Below are positions 63,117 to 64,000 of a stretch of DNA of 64,000 nt, piece after piece. The stretch comes from Thioalkalivibrio paradoxus ARh 1 (lineage in GTDB: Bacteria; Pseudomonadota; Gammaproteobacteria; Ectothiorhodospirales; Ectothiorhodospiraceae): the NCBI RefSeq assembly GCF_000227685.2, contig NZ_CP007029.1, forward strand, positions 1,586,501-1,650,500. Reading direction: 5' to 3'. Within the stretch, counting starts at the first letter, position 1; each line of letters opens with the position of its first letter. A program made the position numbers and the translations under genes. The notes beneath the pieces are model-generated. The model was not told where the DNA came from and ran no database searches. It was given only the letters and a program-made list of their open reading frames with translations.

Positions 63117-64000
63117 ATGTCTACGTGGAACGCACAAGATTCCGTGCAGTGGGAGCGCCAGGCGTTGGAGAAAGTCCTGCTCGCGCAGATCACCGAGCAG
63201 CGCCGGGCCCGGCGCTGGGGAATCTTCTTCAAGCTGCTCGTGTTCATCTACCTGTTCGCGCTGCTGTTCCTGGTTCGAGGTGCCGACCTGGGCCTGTCGG
63301 AATGGCTGGATCGCCACGCGGAGCCGACGCGGCACGTGGCGGTGATCGATATCGAGGGGCTGATCGCAAGAGCTGCGCGGGTGAACGCCGAGGACATCAA
63401 CCGGACGCTGCGCAGGGCTTTCGAGGACGATGAGACCGCGGCCGTGATGCTGCGGATCAACAGTGGTGGCGGCAGTCCGGTTCAAGCCGGGATGATCCAC
63501 GATGAAATTCTGCGCCTGCGCGAGCTTTATGAGGAGATCCCGGTGTACGCGGTGATCGAGGACATCGGGGCGTCCGGCGCCTATTACATCGCGGTGGCGG
63601 CCGACGAGATCTATGCGGATAAGGGCAGCATCGTCGGTTCCATCGGCGTGCGGCTCGACAGTTTCGGACTGGTGGGTTTGATGGAGCGGCTGGGCGTCGA
63701 GCGGCGCTTGTTCACGGCCGGCGAGAACAAGGGCTTCCTGGATCCGTTTCTACCGTTGCAGCAGGGCGAGGTGGATCACATCGAGGACGTGATCGGCCAG
63801 ATCCACGAGCAGTTCATCGACGTGGTTCGCAAGGGCCGGGGAGAGCGGCTGGCAAACAACGACGAGGTGTTCAGCGGGCTGATCTGGACCGGGGCTGACT
63901 CGATCGAACTGGGGCTGATCGACGGGCTCGGCAGCGATCAGACAGTCGCTCGCGACGTGATCGGTATCGAGGAACTGGTCGTGTTCAAGCCCAAACAGAC
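63117..64000 (+). CDS. sppA: S49 signal peptide peptidase SppA (cut by window end)
   Basis: The first 294 residues of an inner-membrane serine protease. A cytoplasmic tail and one membrane helix (about 39-58, FFKLLVFIYLFALLFLV) precede the S49 domain. The nucleophile is Ser153 in GASGAYYIA and the catalytic base is Lys205 in ENKGFLDPF. The 52-residue spacing equals that of B. subtilis SppA. It is the short, single-domain type. GGAG lies eight bases before ATG 63117. The C-terminus is beyond the window. Confidence 0.93.
   Translation, partial: MSTWNAQDSVQWERQALEKVLLAQITEQRRARRWGIFFKLLVFIYLFALLFLVRGADLGLSEWLDRHAEPTRHVAVIDIEGLIARAARVNAEDINRTLRRAFEDDETAAVMLRINSGGGSPVQAGMIHDEILRLRELYEEIPVYAVIEDIGASGAYYIAVAADEIYADKGSIVGSIGVRLDSFGLVGLMERLGVERRLFTAGENKGFLDPFLPLQQGEVDHIEDVIGQIHEQFIDVVRKGRGERLANNDEVFSGLIWTGADSIELGLIDGLGSDQTVARDVIGIEELVVFKPKQ

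Overview
The window is 64 kb of GC-rich bacterial chromosome. Gene content and gene order are gammaproteobacterial: maf, yceD-rpmF-plsX-fabH, uvrC-pgsA followed by tRNA-Gly and tRNA-Cys, rne, rluC-HAD-sppA, and a 1295-residue PurL. A glycine/tyrosine-rich sulfur-globule-type protein and a DsrC/TusE-like protein suggest a sulfur-oxidising lineage such as Ectothiorhodospiraceae/Thioalkalivibrio-like bacteria. That placement is inference. Nothing in the window is a complete prophage, a CRISPR array or an intact insertion sequence.

Region by region. 1-7.6 kb: the end of a cysteine-free DsrC-like gene, a very large probable PPi-type PEP carboxykinase, a DUF4399 periplasmic protein, and a btuF-btuC-btuD cobalamin uptake operon. 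7.8-12 kb: gltX, tRNA-Ala, tRNA-Glu and glnS, so two aminoacyl-tRNA synthetase genes flank two tRNAs. 12-16 kb: a MASE1 histidine kinase/FixJ-type regulator pair, a lipoprotein alpha/beta hydrolase preceded by a HIT-gene stub, and the sulfur-globule-type gene with its own FNR-like promoter and terminator. 16.5-20.4 kb: two-subunit pyruvate carboxylase and maf. 20.5-27.4 kb: fatty-acid/phospholipid starter genes, CYTH, UDG, uvrC, pgsA and two tRNAs. 27.5-34.5 kb: a glycosyltransferase, an AlkP-like hydrolase, a damaged toxin-antitoxin pair, and a fabI/maoC-pta/ackA operon.

34.6-47 kb is the accessory part. It holds decayed antitoxin genes, a diheme lipoprotein cytochrome, an ECF sigma factor with a cupin anti-sigma, and a cupin/FAD-oxidase/cupin cluster facing an HxlR regulator. 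It also holds an internally deleted methyltransferase, an OGT/aminotransferase pair, and three tandem copies of a ~200-bp palindromic element whose fourth copy lies inverted at 56.8 kb. At 47.3-48.4 kb a tmRNA gene is followed by an att-like copy of its own 3' end plus relics of a Fic-type protein and an AlpA-like gene, the apparent scar of an excised or decayed integrative element. 48.4-64 kb returns to core genes (purL, a low-molecular-weight phosphatase, rne with a long leader). It also has an HDOD-GAF-kinase coupled to a REC-PAS-GGDEF-EAL protein, then rluC, a HAD phosphatase and a truncated sppA.

Functional links. Pyruvate carboxylase and PPi-PEPCK bracket the pyruvate/PEP/oxaloacetate node. 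fabI, the MaoC-Pta fusion and ackA join fatty-acid synthesis to acyl-phosphate metabolism. The two kinase/regulator pairs connect signalling to transcription (FixJ type) and to cyclic-di-GMP (GGDEF-EAL). Several single-base frameshifts would change gene status, and they should be checked against raw reads before being treated as biology.
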